Source: Heracleum sosnowskyi
Taxonomy: Eukaryota; Streptophyta; Magnoliopsida; Apiales; Apiaceae
Assembly (NCBI GenBank): GCA_030848705.1
Contig: CM061245.1
Span: 63,142,006-63,206,005 of the forward strand
Direction: 5' to 3'
Length of the DNA: 64,000 nucleotides
Shown here: piece after piece, positions 1 through 11,399 of the stretch
How positions within the stretch are numbered: position 1 is the first letter of the stretch
Layout of the letters: each line of letters begins with the position of its first letter
The notes under the pieces: model-generated
The model's input: only the letters and a program-made list of their open reading frames with translations
The model's database searches: none
What the model was told of the DNA's origin: nothing
Translations under genes and position numbers: made by a program

Positions 1-1923
1 TAAGAAATCACGAGCCATGCGTTGCAAATTTGGATATTTAAGCTCATTTACCTTCCACCAATTTAATAAATCAAATCCATCACTTTTTTGGACCACATCC
101 TCACCCAAATAATGATCCAACTCTGCTTTTACAGAATCAACTCTTCTTCGTTTTTTTGTACTTATGAACAAATCATACTCCAAAATATTTTCAGAAGTGG
201 AGCGTGTAGAAGTTGACTCACCTACGCCCTCATCAGCCGTAGCAACAAGCTTCTCATGGTACTCCCTAAGCAAAGTATAACAACAATCTCGAATATTATC
301 AACTTTAAGCGATGAATTTTCTTCAAAAATCTTCTCAAAGTAGAATTCTAGGACCTCCATCTTGTATCTAGGATCCAACACCGCGGCAATTCCTACAACA
401 CCATGCATTACATCCCAATATTTTTCAAACTTTATCAAAAAAATTTCAGCCATTGTTTGAATCATCAAATCTGAACTCCTACGCCAATCTGTGATTGCTA
501 GTCGAATCTCACATATGTTAATAAAACACTGATTGGCAGTAGGGTACTTCGTTCCAGAAAAAATCTCAGTCGCCTTGTAATTTTTTTTTAATCTACCACA
601 AACATCTTGAGCAAACTCCCACTCCTCTCTCGAAGGGCAAAGGCCTGAATTTTTATATTGGGTCTCTCTTTGACCCAATCGAGTAAAAACATCCTTATAA
701 ATCAAAGCTATTTCAAGCATCAAGTAAGTAGAATTCCACCTAGTTGCACAATCAATCCCTAATTTTTTAGTATGTGTATTACGCAATTGTCGAGCCGTTT
801 CTTCAAACTTTTCTTCCCTTTTAGGTGTTGCTGTCCAATATGCAATAGAATTTCGAACTTTTTCAACCCCAATTTTAATCACATCTAATCCATCTTTCAC
901 AATTATATTTAAAATATGTGCAGCACAACGCATATGAAATAAACTCCCACCGGCTATAAGTGAAGAACTATCCAATTTCCCCAACAAAATCTCAACCATG
1001 GCATCATTAGTTGTACAATTATCAAGTGTGAGACAATATATTTTTCCATCTAAATTCCAATCCATCAAACATTCAAGCAAATGATCACATAAAACTTCTT
1101 TTGTGTGTGGACAAGGAACATAAATAAACCTAAAATAAAGAAATACGAATCACTAACAATTCACAAATATCATTTATTAACTAATTTTTTAACGTAAACA
1201 TCTTCAATTGTAAATATACCTCATAATTAGACTTTGCAATTGCCAAGAAGCATCAACAAAATGCGTCGTGACAACCATATACCCCTTCTTTTGGTTGCTT
1301 GCAGTCCACATATCAGTGGTGATGGCTACCCGACTTGAATTACTTTCCAACAAACTCAAAGTCTTTGCCTTCTCAAATTCATAGATATTAAATATCTCAT
1401 TTTTTATAGTGTTTCTGCATGGCACTTTGAATAGTGGTTGAAGATATGCCGAATACCTCTTGAATCCAACATGGTCCACAGTAGAAAGGGGATATTCGTG
1501 CATGATTATCATCTTCGCAAGCTCCATCTTTGCCCCCTCGGGATTGAAATTATAAGCTGCTAATTCTGGATGGTCCTTGTTGAAATTGCTTGCAAGAAGT
1601 TTCTGACTTATACTTTTACCCTTATTATGATGAAATGTTCTGTAGTGAGACATTAAATGAGAAGTCCCGCCACCCGAATCCCCTCTAAGCTTCTGATTGC
1701 AATATTTGCACACGGCTTTTACAACACCATCAAATCTCTTTTTATCAAAGTGATTCCACGCTTCACTTTTGCCTTTTTTAAGTGCTCTATCCTCCTTATC
1801 TTCGTTACTGATTATAATAACATCTGGTTCAGCGGAGACCGATTGTTGCTCCGGTGTTGTTGATGGCTGAGAGTTTTGGTCCGGAATGGACTCGGAATTG
1901 GGGGCTGATTGTGAAGTAGACAT
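1..1923 (-). CDS. hAT transposase with BED zinc finger, two exons visible, C-terminus cut off
   Basis: Two exons read in one frame: 1923-1220, then 1129-1 and onward past the window edge, giving 611 residues. The intron has donor GAG|GTATA at 1219 and acceptor TTTTAG at 1131-1130, and the joined codons stay open. Residues 54-100 form a BED zinc finger (C72, C75 and histidines between 89 and 99), which in this family binds transposon ends. TTDMWTA carries the first catalytic Asp of the RNase-H-like fold. LDNCTTND, an HMRCAAHILN segment, DCATRWNSTY and AAVLDPRYKM follow in family order. The start of the hATC dimerisation domain (LNWWK, KYPNLQRMARD) is at the window edge. I chose the Met at 1923 over one 20 codons upstream because the extra segment is hydrophobic and unlike hAT N-termini. 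No stop interrupts the visible part, so it may be functional. Confidence 0.85.
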
Positions 1924-2878
1924 AAGTACATAACTGCATATAAAAACAAAGTGTACATAAGTAAATAAGTAAAATGACAACACAGAATGGGATCACAGAA
2001 GATGGTAGATCAAAGAATGGACAAACCAGTAATGCTGCCTCTCAGACTAAACAGACTCCATCTTGAATCTTAAATTTGATTCAACAAAAGTTAATATCTC
2101 TTGCGCAAACAGTTATTTTACTCAAATTTAAAATTTAAAGCTAATGTGTTTATGGAAATTTATGTATTGTGTTTTATGGAAATTTAATCTATTAATCTGA
2201 TGTTATAACCTACTTCTTTTTCTGTTCAAAAATCCACGGGGCTCAGTACATAACCAGTAAGTAAGAATCAATTTATTGCCATAAACTGAAAAGTGAAAAC
2301 ACCTCTCCCAAATCATCAAAGTAATAACTCAACTTAAAATACGAATCAAAGATCCAAATTTTCTATCTAGAAAATAGAATCGAAGATTCAATGTTAATTG
2401 ATAAACTAATAAAGTAAATAAGTACTAACCAGTAAGTAAGGATCAATTGTTCGCTGAATTCGTATTTCGTGGAATCGTGGAGACGTGGACCTTGGTTGGC
2501 TGGTTGCGCCGCTGCCCAGTGCCCGCTGCTTATTATTACCCTAATTTTAGTTATACGTATTCATCAATTGTTATTTGTTCGGGTCGGGTTACTCGGGTAT
2601 GGGTTATGGGTTAAATAATTATGAAATAATTAATAATAATAATTAAATACTCAAACTTAATATTTATAATATATATTTATAATATATCTTCTTAATATTT
2701 ATAATACATATTTCTAATTTCATGACATATGTTAAATTCACTTATCAAATAAATTTTTTATATTAAATAATATAAAAATACTAACGAGAGTTCTATAAAA
2801 CTGAAAAAAATATAATACACGTACTCACTACTCATTTTTAAACTTTCACAAATCACAAAACTACTCGAATGACGAATC

Positions 2879-3005
2879 TCGATACTCGATAGTTATAGGG
2901 TATATGGTATAGGATTTAGAGTAAATTTAGAGTATAGGGTATAGGATTTAGGGTATATGATTTAGGGTTTAGGGGTTAGGGGGTTAGGGGTTAGGGTAAC
3001 CCCTA
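2879..3005. repeat. Degenerate GGGTTTAGG-like simple repeat
   Basis: Variants of tatagggtataggatttagggt pass into gggtttaggggttaggg and end in a short inverted run, ttagggtaacccctaaac. It resembles a decayed telomere-like minisatellite but is short and irregular. It lies inside the 5' region of the hAT element. Confidence 0.5.
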
Positions 3006-3074
3006 AACTTTAAAATTTCTAATCTTTCTCTTATATAACTAAAATCTTTGAATCTTTTGTAGTTGATAGTGTTT

Positions 3075-3480
3075 ATAGTGAGTATGATTACTTGGTTGTG
3101 TATGAATTTTAATTCAAATTTTGCCTTTTTACAATTTTTATTTAATTTTTCAAGTAAATCTACAAAGTAGTTAAAATGAGTGAAAAAAATTCAACAATTA
3201 GAAAATTAATGAAAATAAGGTAAAATTCGTCACAAAAATGGTAACTAGGATTACTTGTGTGTGTATTAATTTTAAATTTAATTTTCACCTTTTTTCTATT
3301 TTATTTAATTTTTCAAGTAAATTTACAAAATAGTTAAAATGAGTAAAAAAAATTGAATTATTACAAAATTAGTTGAAATAAGGTAACATTCGTTAGAGAA
3401 ATAGTTACTAAGATTGCTTGGGTGTTTGTATGAATTTTAATTTTGACTTTTTATATATTTTAAAATTAATTTTTTTAAAC
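3075..3480. repeat. About 160-bp tandem repeat, 2.5 copies
   Basis: A segment with gattacttg...gtgtat.aatttt, then tttaatttttcaagtaaat, then gttaaaatgagt.aaaaaaatt recurs with starts near 3082, 3243 and 3408. The third copy is partial. The copies differ by substitutions and small indels. The array is non-coding and lies between the transposase gene and the right terminus of the hAT element. Confidence 0.6.
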
Positions 3481-3629
3481 GAACGCCCTCAATGAAAATA
3501 AAAATAAAAAATTATGCAAAATTTGAATTTAAATTTATATGTATTCAGAAAAACATGCCCCACTATTTTTGTGATGAATGTTATATTTTTTTTCTATATA
3601 TATATATATATGATATATATATATGGGTA

Positions 3630-3842
3630 TTTTTCGGGTTTCGGGTTTGGATCGGGTTCGGATCGGATTTCGGATTTCAGATCGGGTATCGGATCGGGTA
3701 TCATAAAATCCAAATCCAAACCCGAAAATTTTCGGGTCTGAAAATTAAATCCAAATCCAAATCCAAAAAACCGGATTTCGGATATCCAAAATTTCGGGTT
3801 TCGGATCGGGTATTCGTCGGATCGGATTTTTTGCCATCCCTA
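3630..3842. repeat. hAT subterminal repeat block and terminal inverted repeat
   Basis: Dense copies of cgggt, tcgggtttcgg, ggatcgg and tccaaatcc occur on both strands, including a perfect 16-bp palindrome CCCGAAAATTTTCGGG at 3721-3736. Clusters of short direct and inverted motifs near the ends are typical of hAT elements, where they serve as transposase-binding sites. The block ends with the TIR-like ttgccatcccta. An independent small hAT MITE occupying only this stretch is possible, but no left TIR was found. Confidence 0.55.
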
Positions 3843-6002
3843 ATCCCGAAAGGTCTCGAAAAATTCTACAACTTTTATGTTTTAAACTTTTCTGTTTGAA
3901 ACCATCTTGCTGTGGTAAAATGTCATTCTTTCGAAACTGGTCAACTTGAATTTTAGGTTCAATAGCTATTTTGTGTGTTATGACTAGACGTATGGTTTTT
4001 ATGCTAATATAAGTGATCACTAGACTATTTGCTATATGGTTCAAGAGATAGGGAGTTCTAATTATATATATATATTTATAATTCGAAATTTCGAATGTAT
4101 ATGTATATATGAGTAAAATTCTATAATTTCTTAAACATAGTATGAGTAGTATGATTACTTGAGTGTGATTGCACTTGATATGAATTGGTATTAGTGTTGT
4201 TGTGAATTGTTGATTAGTTTATATTACAGGTGGTTTGTTATATAAATAGAGTAACTGCTGCCGAATTTCCGGCAGGACTATTAAATGATTATTATTTAGA
4301 AATTGTGTATGATACGATATGCTAGTTTAAATGCTTACGTGAATGAAACATGTGCTATGTGTTACGTGAAGTATATGAAATTATGTGAATTAGTTATTTG
4401 ACTTGGTACGTGATAAATGTTATACATGATTGCTTATTCTAGATAAAGTAACTGCAAGTCAATGCAGGATTATTTTCTTATATGATTACTGCAAGTCAAT
4501 GCAGAATTATTTTCTTATATGTTTACTGCAAGTCAAGGCAGATGATTGGAGTATTGAATAAATTGTGGATTGATTTTGAATGATTGGGTTAGGATTTTTG
4601 GTGTTTTTAAGTAGGGCAATGTCCACTTTACGAATAGGTCATGCCCAATTTTCTGTAGAAAATACATTCGCTTAAGTTTATAAACATTTATATTATATAG
4701 AAATTGAATTCTGAAGACTAAAGTACATCTTATATTTAACTATAGGAATAGTTGGGCGGGCACGATCTCGATAGTGCAGACTCGTAGCAACAGCATATGC
4801 GTCGGATCCAAGATTTATCAGAATAGAAGATCGTGATGACATAAGATAGAAGAAGAATAGAATCATATTACTTCGGCTTTACGTAATAGTGAAGGACCAA
4901 AGGCAAGTTTACTAACTCTTTACTTCGGCTTTACTTGTTGCATAACCAGTTCCTATTCTCATCCTCTGATTGAGACAACCTATTTATTTCCAACTTGACA
5001 GTTCTATTTCGGTTCATAATTCATATCCTGCAGTATCTTGTGGTTACCAGATTTAATCCTGGTTCTTTATCATTGGAAACCTAATTCATATGTACTAGTT
5101 TTAACCTAACCTAGTTTGATAATCTGAATCAGACAGTTGAAAGCATTAATTTGAGTTAATCAGGTAGTCGATTGTTCCGACACCTAATCTGAGTATTAGA
5201 TTGGAATTGGAAGTTTTTAGTAAAATGAAATGTTTTAAGGACTCCAGACGCCAGTCAGAGTATGAATATTATTATGTGGCCAATGTGGCCTTGGATCCAG
5301 TTCAGTATTTGGACATACCGTAGAGTATGATCCGGAGTTTTAGTGTGACTGATCATCCACTTTAACTCGTTGCGTCACAGTAAAAATCCAATTCTAATTT
5401 AAAGTTTGACACAATTATTGTTGTTCATTTTGCCAGTTGAGCTGATTTTCATACATTGCTATTATTGCACTATTATTTTACCCCAGTTGAGTTGATTTCT
5501 TTTCAGATATTGTTGCATCATTATTTTATCTTGTGCAATATTATATACTTGCTGAGCTTTTCTCGCTCACTTTTGCTTGTTTTACCTTTTTAACCCTCCA
5601 GTGAAAGGTAGATTGACAGTATTTAATCATATAACTATGGAACGAGAAGAGTCAAGATGACATTGGGAAGACGAGTGGATGCTAAGCATTTGGATCTAGT
5701 GTAAGGTTATTGTATAAAGTTTATTTCTAGTAAATACTATATTGTATAAGATTAGTTGCCTGGTATACTTCTTATCGAAGTTATACTAGTGTTATAGAAT
5801 TTATGCAAAGAGAATGGTTGTAAAGGAAGTTAAAGTTTGTGAGATTTTGGATTCTTGTTTCTAGCACTATAGCCTAAAAGATTCTTGGTAGAGTTGGGGT
5901 CGCAGACGTTATATTTGTATTGGTTTAATATTTAGCAGATGATTTTATTTGAGATTTCAGGTGACGACCAAATCCACTGACCCCGGATTTGGGGGCGTCA
6001 CA
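3843..6002 (+). mobile_element. Ty3/Gypsy LTR fragment, interrupted on the left by the hAT element
   Basis: The stretch matches, in opposite orientation, the LTRs at 47172-51866 and 53101-58329. Shared landmarks are gaaaggtctcg near 3850, the atataaatagag and cggcaggactattaaatga block near 4240, the tttacgtaatag block near 4885, and the terminal cggatttgggggcgtcaca ending at 6002. Its LTR 3' end is intact (CA at 6001-6002). No PBS or gag follows, so it is a solo LTR or an LTR remnant. Small ORFs inside are not conserved between copies and are not annotated. Confidence 0.75.
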
Positions 6003-6900
6003 AAAATCAATATGATAAATTATAAAATGAGAAACTTAAATATTAATTGGAACATAGAAAATATAAATAAAGAATACAAATGGGACTGAGGAAGATAAAT
6101 GAGGCATTGTTAATGTTATTTTATTATTTATTAAAATAATATTATTAGTAAGGACAAATAGAAAAGCTAACATGTTTTAATTAAAAAAAGTAATTGTTCC
6201 TGATATTTTTAAAAGTATTTTAATTATATTAATTTTATTTGTTAAAAAAATACGTTGACATGTTAAAATAGGTAAACTTTTTTAAATAATAAAAAACAGT
6301 AAAATAGATTTTAAAATAAATAAGTAAGGGTTGCACCCGATATTTTTGGAAAAGAGAGATTTTAGTGTTAACAAATATAAAAGGTAATATGTTTTCATTT
6401 AAAGGTAATTGCCCCGTGATATTTTTTGAATAATATTAGTAATAGGGACAAATAGAAAAACTAACGCCCGTGATATTTTTGAAAGTGTTTTAATTATATT
6501 AATTCTATTTGTTAAAAATATACGTTGGCATGTTAAAATATGTAAGATTTTTTAAATAATTAAAAGTATTAAAATAAGTTTTAAAATAAATAAGTAAGGT
6601 TGCACCTGATATTTTTGAAAAAAAAAAGTTAGTGTGAACAAATATAAAAGGTAATATGTTTTAATTTAAAGGTAATTGTCCGTGATATTTTTAGAAAAGG
6701 AGTAGATTTTTTAGTGAGAACAGATATAAAAGGTAATATGCTTTAATTTAAAGGTAATTGCCCGTGATATTTTTTGAAGAGGAGGATATTTTGTTAGAAA
6801 AAAAGTGTTTTAATTTTAAAAGACAGTCAGTTAGTTACTATTTTTATATTATTTTATTATTTATTAAATAGAATAAATGACCGAAAACCAAAACTTTTAA
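6003..6900. repeat. AT-rich degenerate repeat field with a recurring CCCGTGATATTTTT motif
   Basis: A core close to aaaggtaattgcccgtgatatttttgaa recurs about seven times, near 6186, 6335, 6405, 6465, 6599, 6672 and 6752, with spacing of roughly 60 to 150 bp. It is associated with ataaaaggtaatatgttttaattt and aataagtaaggttgcac. No open frame crosses the block. Just beyond, at 6918-6945, cctataacccgtgcaaaacacg resembles a motif often seen at plant transposon ends, but I could not assign the family. Confidence 0.5.
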
Positions 6901-7319
6901 TGTTTCGGCTTTAATAATACTAGCCTATAACCCGTGCAAAACACGATTTTTCTCTAAAAATTAAAATGATTTTATACAACAACATGTTTACCGACTTTTT
7001 GATTGAATTCCCTCTGTATCTTTTGTAATAGACCGATGTTGTATGTTCATTTGTGTATCAAATTTTGAAAAATAAAGAACCAATATTACACGGAAGGCAT
7101 ATGTAGTGTAGGTATTATGATCATAACTTAATCTTCTAGCCCTTTTCCTTTTTAGCTCAGGTATTTACTCCATCTTCTACACAGCTAGACTTGGAGTGGT
7201 TTTCTTTCTGCCTATATGATTGTATATTTGTATCAAGAAATGCCTGCACTTATCCCACTTGCATTCTCCAATATTAGCTAGATATTTGCATATAAATACT
7301 TGTAAATGATACAAAGATA

Positions 7320-8210
7320 AACGATAGTATTCTCATGGCTTTTAATTTTCCCTGCACCCTTGATGTTCACCTCTTCGAAATGCTATGTATTGATCAACCC
7401 CTGATTCTGCATGTTCTCCAATGACAATCTCACAAGTCTGCATGTTTGCACCAATAAATAGAAAACCGTCCTGATCTAAGCCGTCAATGTGACCAATTTT
7501 ACTTGGGATGTTTCCAAAGTTTATTGCATCCTCTATTTTCTGCTTCTATTGAGGGGCTTCTTTATGGTTAACATCAGTGTTGTTACTTCTGATGTGTTCT
7601 GATCGAAACATGCCCCGCTCTAGTGAAGAGCAATTCATACCAAGGATTCTTTTGGGTTGTAACCAAGGTGAACATTTACGTAGCACACTACCCATTATTA
7701 AAATTTAGATTTGGGAAGCGTCTTTCTATTTTCTGGTTTTCTAAGACATTTAGAAAGCATCGTCTGGAAAAATGGCCTTTGAGGATAATATAGCTGATTT
7801 GTATATGTGTCAACTCTGATACTTGGGTTGGTCGTAGAAAAACCAATGACCTGACGCGAGTGTTTTTGTGATTTGTAGAGGGCTCTTCTTGCATGATCAT
7901 GATTACAAAAGTGTGTCAATCCGGCATTTAAACCCAAGATGAATGACCTGTTAATTAAGTTCACAATGTGAGTATCTCTTGGGTTCATCTTTGTTGTTTT
8001 GCATCATGAGATATTTAATCCCCCATGTTGTGCAACGGTCTTCCTGCTCTTCGGTCCCGATCAGCTCAGTTACTCCAGCGTCTAATAGAGACTGAAAAGA
8101 GTAATCTCCCCCTTGTTTGATTTAATTCTTTCCAAATTGCATTTCAAATTGTTGACGACTAAAAGAAGGCGTAATATTCTTCCAGCATCACAAAAAATGT
8201 GTACTTCTAC
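7320..8210 (-). pseudogene. Fragment of RNA polymerase IV/V second-largest subunit (NRPD2/NRPE2-like)
   Basis: Read on the minus strand, several frames give consecutive pieces of one protein: VEVHIFCDAGRILR (about 8210-8165), GGDYSFQSLLDAGVTELIG (about 8110), NHDHARRALYKSQKH, FSTTNPSIRVDT and QLYYPQRPFFQTMLSKCL (7900-7730), NVHLGYN (about 7660), LERGMFRSEHIRS (about 7600) and DGFLFIGANM (about 7460). These occur in the same order in the second-largest subunit of plant Pol IV and Pol V, the enzymes of RNA-directed DNA methylation; the HARR and NVHLGYN...LERGMFRSE blocks are general RPB2-family hallmarks. At least three frameshifts and several stops break it, and the N- and C-terminal thirds are absent. 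No intron was recognised over the 0.9 kb, so a retrocopy or captured cDNA is possible, but a decayed genomic fragment is not excluded. Family assignment is from memory. Confidence 0.75.
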
Positions 8211-8394
8211 ATAGCACTATCCCTACTCTCCAGAAAAACACATAAATCGAAAACACTGCTCTAAAAAAAACCAGAAAACGGCTCTTAAAAAACCAAAAAA
8301 ACATAATAGAGGAATCTGAAGACAATACCCATACACGACTCTTCTAGGAAGAAGCCTGAGGATGCCTTGCCTACAGCAGCAGCAAGGGTGTTTG

Positions 8395-8649
8395 ACATAA
8401 CCCTAATAATACAGTTGTTCCCAGACCATTCCTAATAGAAAATAATTCAATGAAGGGCACTAAGTCAGAATTTGAAATACACGTAATAATATTATAATAA
8501 TAGAAAGCACCATAAAGCTCGCAATATTAACACCGCTTCGTATTTAATCTTTATTTTTCTCAAATGATCTATTCTTGAATTCTCGAAACATGAGAATTTC
8601 CGGTGTTCATGTTTATGATAAAATCACAATGCCCAGTACCATCACCAAC
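8395..8649. repeat. Duplicated segment, copy 1 (partner at 11144-11399)
   Basis: About 255 bp, from taataatacagttgttcccag to ccagtaccatcaccaac, recur nearly unchanged at 11144-11399. The two copies flank the LTR-like block 8650-11085. A normal retrotransposon TSD is 5 bp, so this is a larger local duplication and not a simple target-site duplication. The second copy carries an extra gagaatag. Confidence 0.85.
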
Positions 8650-11085
8650 TGTAACACCCCCAGATCCGGGGTCATGAATCTGGGTTGTCACACTCCATCA
8701 ATCATACAAGACCTGCATCACTTACAATATTCTAATAATACAACTCTAAAGACCCCAATCACTTATGCACACACACACAAGTTATAGCCTTGGAAATGAG
8801 CAACAATAAGTAACACTTGTTATTACAAATCAAATGTACTATCCAGGATCTCATCTATTATTTACAACCTCTACCTGAAGTTAAAATAATAGACCTCACA
8901 ATTCTATACAAGGTTCAATAATGCAAACCTACTCGAAAACGATTCCCCCTAATTCCATCTGCAACTGTGTTGCTAACTCCAGCAGTATCCATCCTACTGA
9001 ACTAGCTCAAGGGTGGTGTCTCCATTCCTTTGATCTCGTAATACGGGGTGACTCAGCAATGTTTTCTTCATGCTGAAAGTTTTAATAAAGCAAGAATGAG
9101 CTAATAGCGCTCAGCAAGAAATCTATCTTAGTTTAAATCTTTAACCTTTAAGGTAGATAATCCATATAGGGTCAAAGTTTTAAAACTAATAGGGTTTGAC
9201 CCAAAATAGTATACAGTTCAATATACTGTATAACTTATAATCATACTCAAATACTCTCGTAAATCATTTAGAAATCCTTGGTATCAATATAATGAACCAA
9301 GACTCAAAACATATCTTTTTAAAATAGATATTAACATTGGAATCAAAGCCTAAAGCCTATTCATTGATTCAAAATACTATACAGTTCAACATACTGTATA
9401 TCTTAAATACTTTCCCAAATATATATACGCATATCTATATAGATATCTCATACTGTTCAAAATACTGTAAAATATCAGTCATGAACACTTTTCGAATATG
9501 TTGTGATATATAAAAGAAGCAAGAGTCAGCACTAAAGCTCAACAATAATATAAAGCAGATTAAATCATATATGAAAGCTTATAAAACTTCATTCGTATAC
9601 AGAATGATATATTGAAATATTCTTTTCGTCAAAACAGGCCATACAGTTCGAATAATGTATGAGGTATAGTACTTTGTTAAAATATCATTAACAAGTATCC
9701 GTAACCAGTATTTAACCAAAGTTACCAAAACATTTCTAAAATTCCAATCCTTGGAAAACATGGGGAACTGTATAGGGCTACACACTGGTATACGATGATC
9801 AGTCATCATATCATAGATTCTCTACTAGTAGATGGATAATCCCGAAGGTCATTACCCTAGCCGCATACGGGCTTTTAAGTTGGACCGGCGTCACTCGGCC
9901 TCTTACATGTTAGTAACCACATGGCAACATCAAGGCCACACAAGTGGACCGCTCCCTGCCAACGGATTCCACTGGACTGGCGTCATCCAGCCTCTTATTA
10001 TATTTACCCCTGGCGACATCAAGGCCAGAAAAAAAATAGTTTTTATTTGCGGGACCGTGCGTTACTCGGCCACTTACGCGAAAATGTCGTACCCCCAACT
10101 ATCTATAACTGGAACGGATATTACTCCGGTTTCCCAAGCATAAGCTTGTTGATAGGTTTTGTAAAAACACCCTTACTTCAGGGTTATATCGGAAGTAAGT
10201 CACAATGTGGGTTGACCGTCGTCAACTGACGTCGATCCTCGAGTAAAACATTTTGAAATCACGACCTGGGAGTTTGGTAAAATATCTTTAGTTCTGATAA
10301 TTCAGAAACCCAAAATATAATCACTTTTAATGAAAGAGGCAAGTGAAATCATATGTTCACTTCCTGGAATGGATTCCCAATTTTTATAAGTCAAAAACCA
10401 TAGTCAACGTTTGAGATAATTCAATAAAAATAGTTGGGAACCCCTACTACAATCAAATGAATCTTTTTAAGATCAGAAAATATTTTAAATAACTATTGGA
10501 ACCTTACTTAATATTTAAATAAGGTTCTATGATTTTTAAATCATTTTTGGAATATTTAATAAATATTCAAATAATAATTATTGAATTACTATTCAATAAA
10601 ATTCTACTTAAATGAATATTCCAAAATAATATTCACTTAATTAAATAAATATTCAAATAATATTTATAATAATATTAACTAAATATCTCACATTAAATAT
10701 TCAACGATATTAATATTGGAGTATTTAATCAATATTTAAAATATAGCTGTCTCTGGACCCTCCAGCTTATGACAGTGTAATCAAAACAAAATAATAATTT
10801 GACTTCCGGTCTAAGTTTTAAAACCATCATACAAGTTCTCTACGCTTAGAGCCTTTATAAAACCTCGGTTTACATCTAACATAATCACAGCATATAAACC
10901 ATATAATCTTACGAAAGCTTTTAATCAAAAGCATAAATCGGTTCATAGTTCTTTTAAAGCAATAAAACAGTATATATCACAATCACAACATTATATCACA
11001 ACAGCATCTTATATCAGATGTAGGGTTTGAAAACTTGCATACATATCACATGTAATCATCAGTATATTGTAATTTGATATAGCAA
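8650..11085 (-). mobile_element. Gypsy-type LTR (solo or fragment), reverse orientation
   Basis: It begins TGTAACACCCCCAGATCC, the reverse complement of an LTR 3' end of the GGGGGCGTCACA type shared with the other Gypsy LTRs here. The interior has the matching landmarks in reverse order: gctcagcaagaaa near 9110, a cluster of ggaccggcgtcactcggcctc-type repeats at 9830-10135, and an AT-rich half with TTAATTA-like tracts at 10480-10740. No PBS, gag or pol is present. The far end near 11085 is indistinct because the following sequence is a patchwork of copies of the flank. Small ORFs at 9579-10229 lie in the repeat and are not genes. Confidence 0.6.
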
Positions 11086-11399
11086 ATAATTCAATGGAGG
11101 GCACTAAGTCAGACCATTCCTAATAGAGAATAGAAAATAATTCCTAATAATACAGTTGTTCCCAGACCATTCCTAATAGAGAATAGAAAATAATTCAATG
11201 AAGGGCACTAAGTCAGAATTTAAAATACACGTAATAATATTATAACAATAGAAAGCACCATAAAGCTCACAATATTAACATCGATTCGTATTTAATCTTT
11301 ATTTTTCTTAAATGATCTATACTTGAATTCTCAAAACATGAGAATTTCTGGTGTTCATGTTTCTGATAAAATCACAATGCCCAGTACCATCACCAACTG
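11086..11399. repeat. Scrambled and complete second copy of the 255-bp flank
   Basis: After the LTR-like block come three short pieces of the flank in non-original order: aaataattcaatggagggc, accattcctaatagagaatag and ctaataatacagttgttcc. The full copy follows from 11144. Such mosaics are typical filler from double-strand-break repair with template switching. The host sequence then continues at 11400 with tgcattgcaagttgg. Confidence 0.7.

Larger units (their letters stand above)
1..3842 (-). mobile_element. hAT DNA transposon, right (5') part; left end lies outside the window
   Basis: The transposase gene reads leftward from 1923. The right terminus is placed at 3842, where ttgccatcccta ends; its reverse complement, TAGGGATGGCAA, is a typical plant hAT terminal inverted repeat. 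The next 8 bases (3843-3850, atcccgaa) would be the target-site duplication. Just beyond it the sequence matches the interior of the Gypsy LTR seen reversed near 49230 and 55280 (gaaaggtctcg context), which supports a real insertion boundary. Between 1984 and 3842 lie a long 5' region, tandem repeats and a subterminal CGGGT/CGGAT-rich block. The left TIR and the other TSD copy are not visible, so the exact boundary is inferred. Confidence 0.7.

Noticed and set aside
3492..4044. ORFs rich in Lys/Ser/Phe/Gly over the CGGGT/CGGAT block
   Set aside because: Their low-complexity translation is produced by the hAT subterminal repeats and crosses the transposon end.
9579..10229. Overlapping ORFs of 60-103 codons near 9.6-10.2 kb
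   Set aside because: They lie in a repeated, non-coding part of a Gypsy-type LTR and follow its internal repeats.
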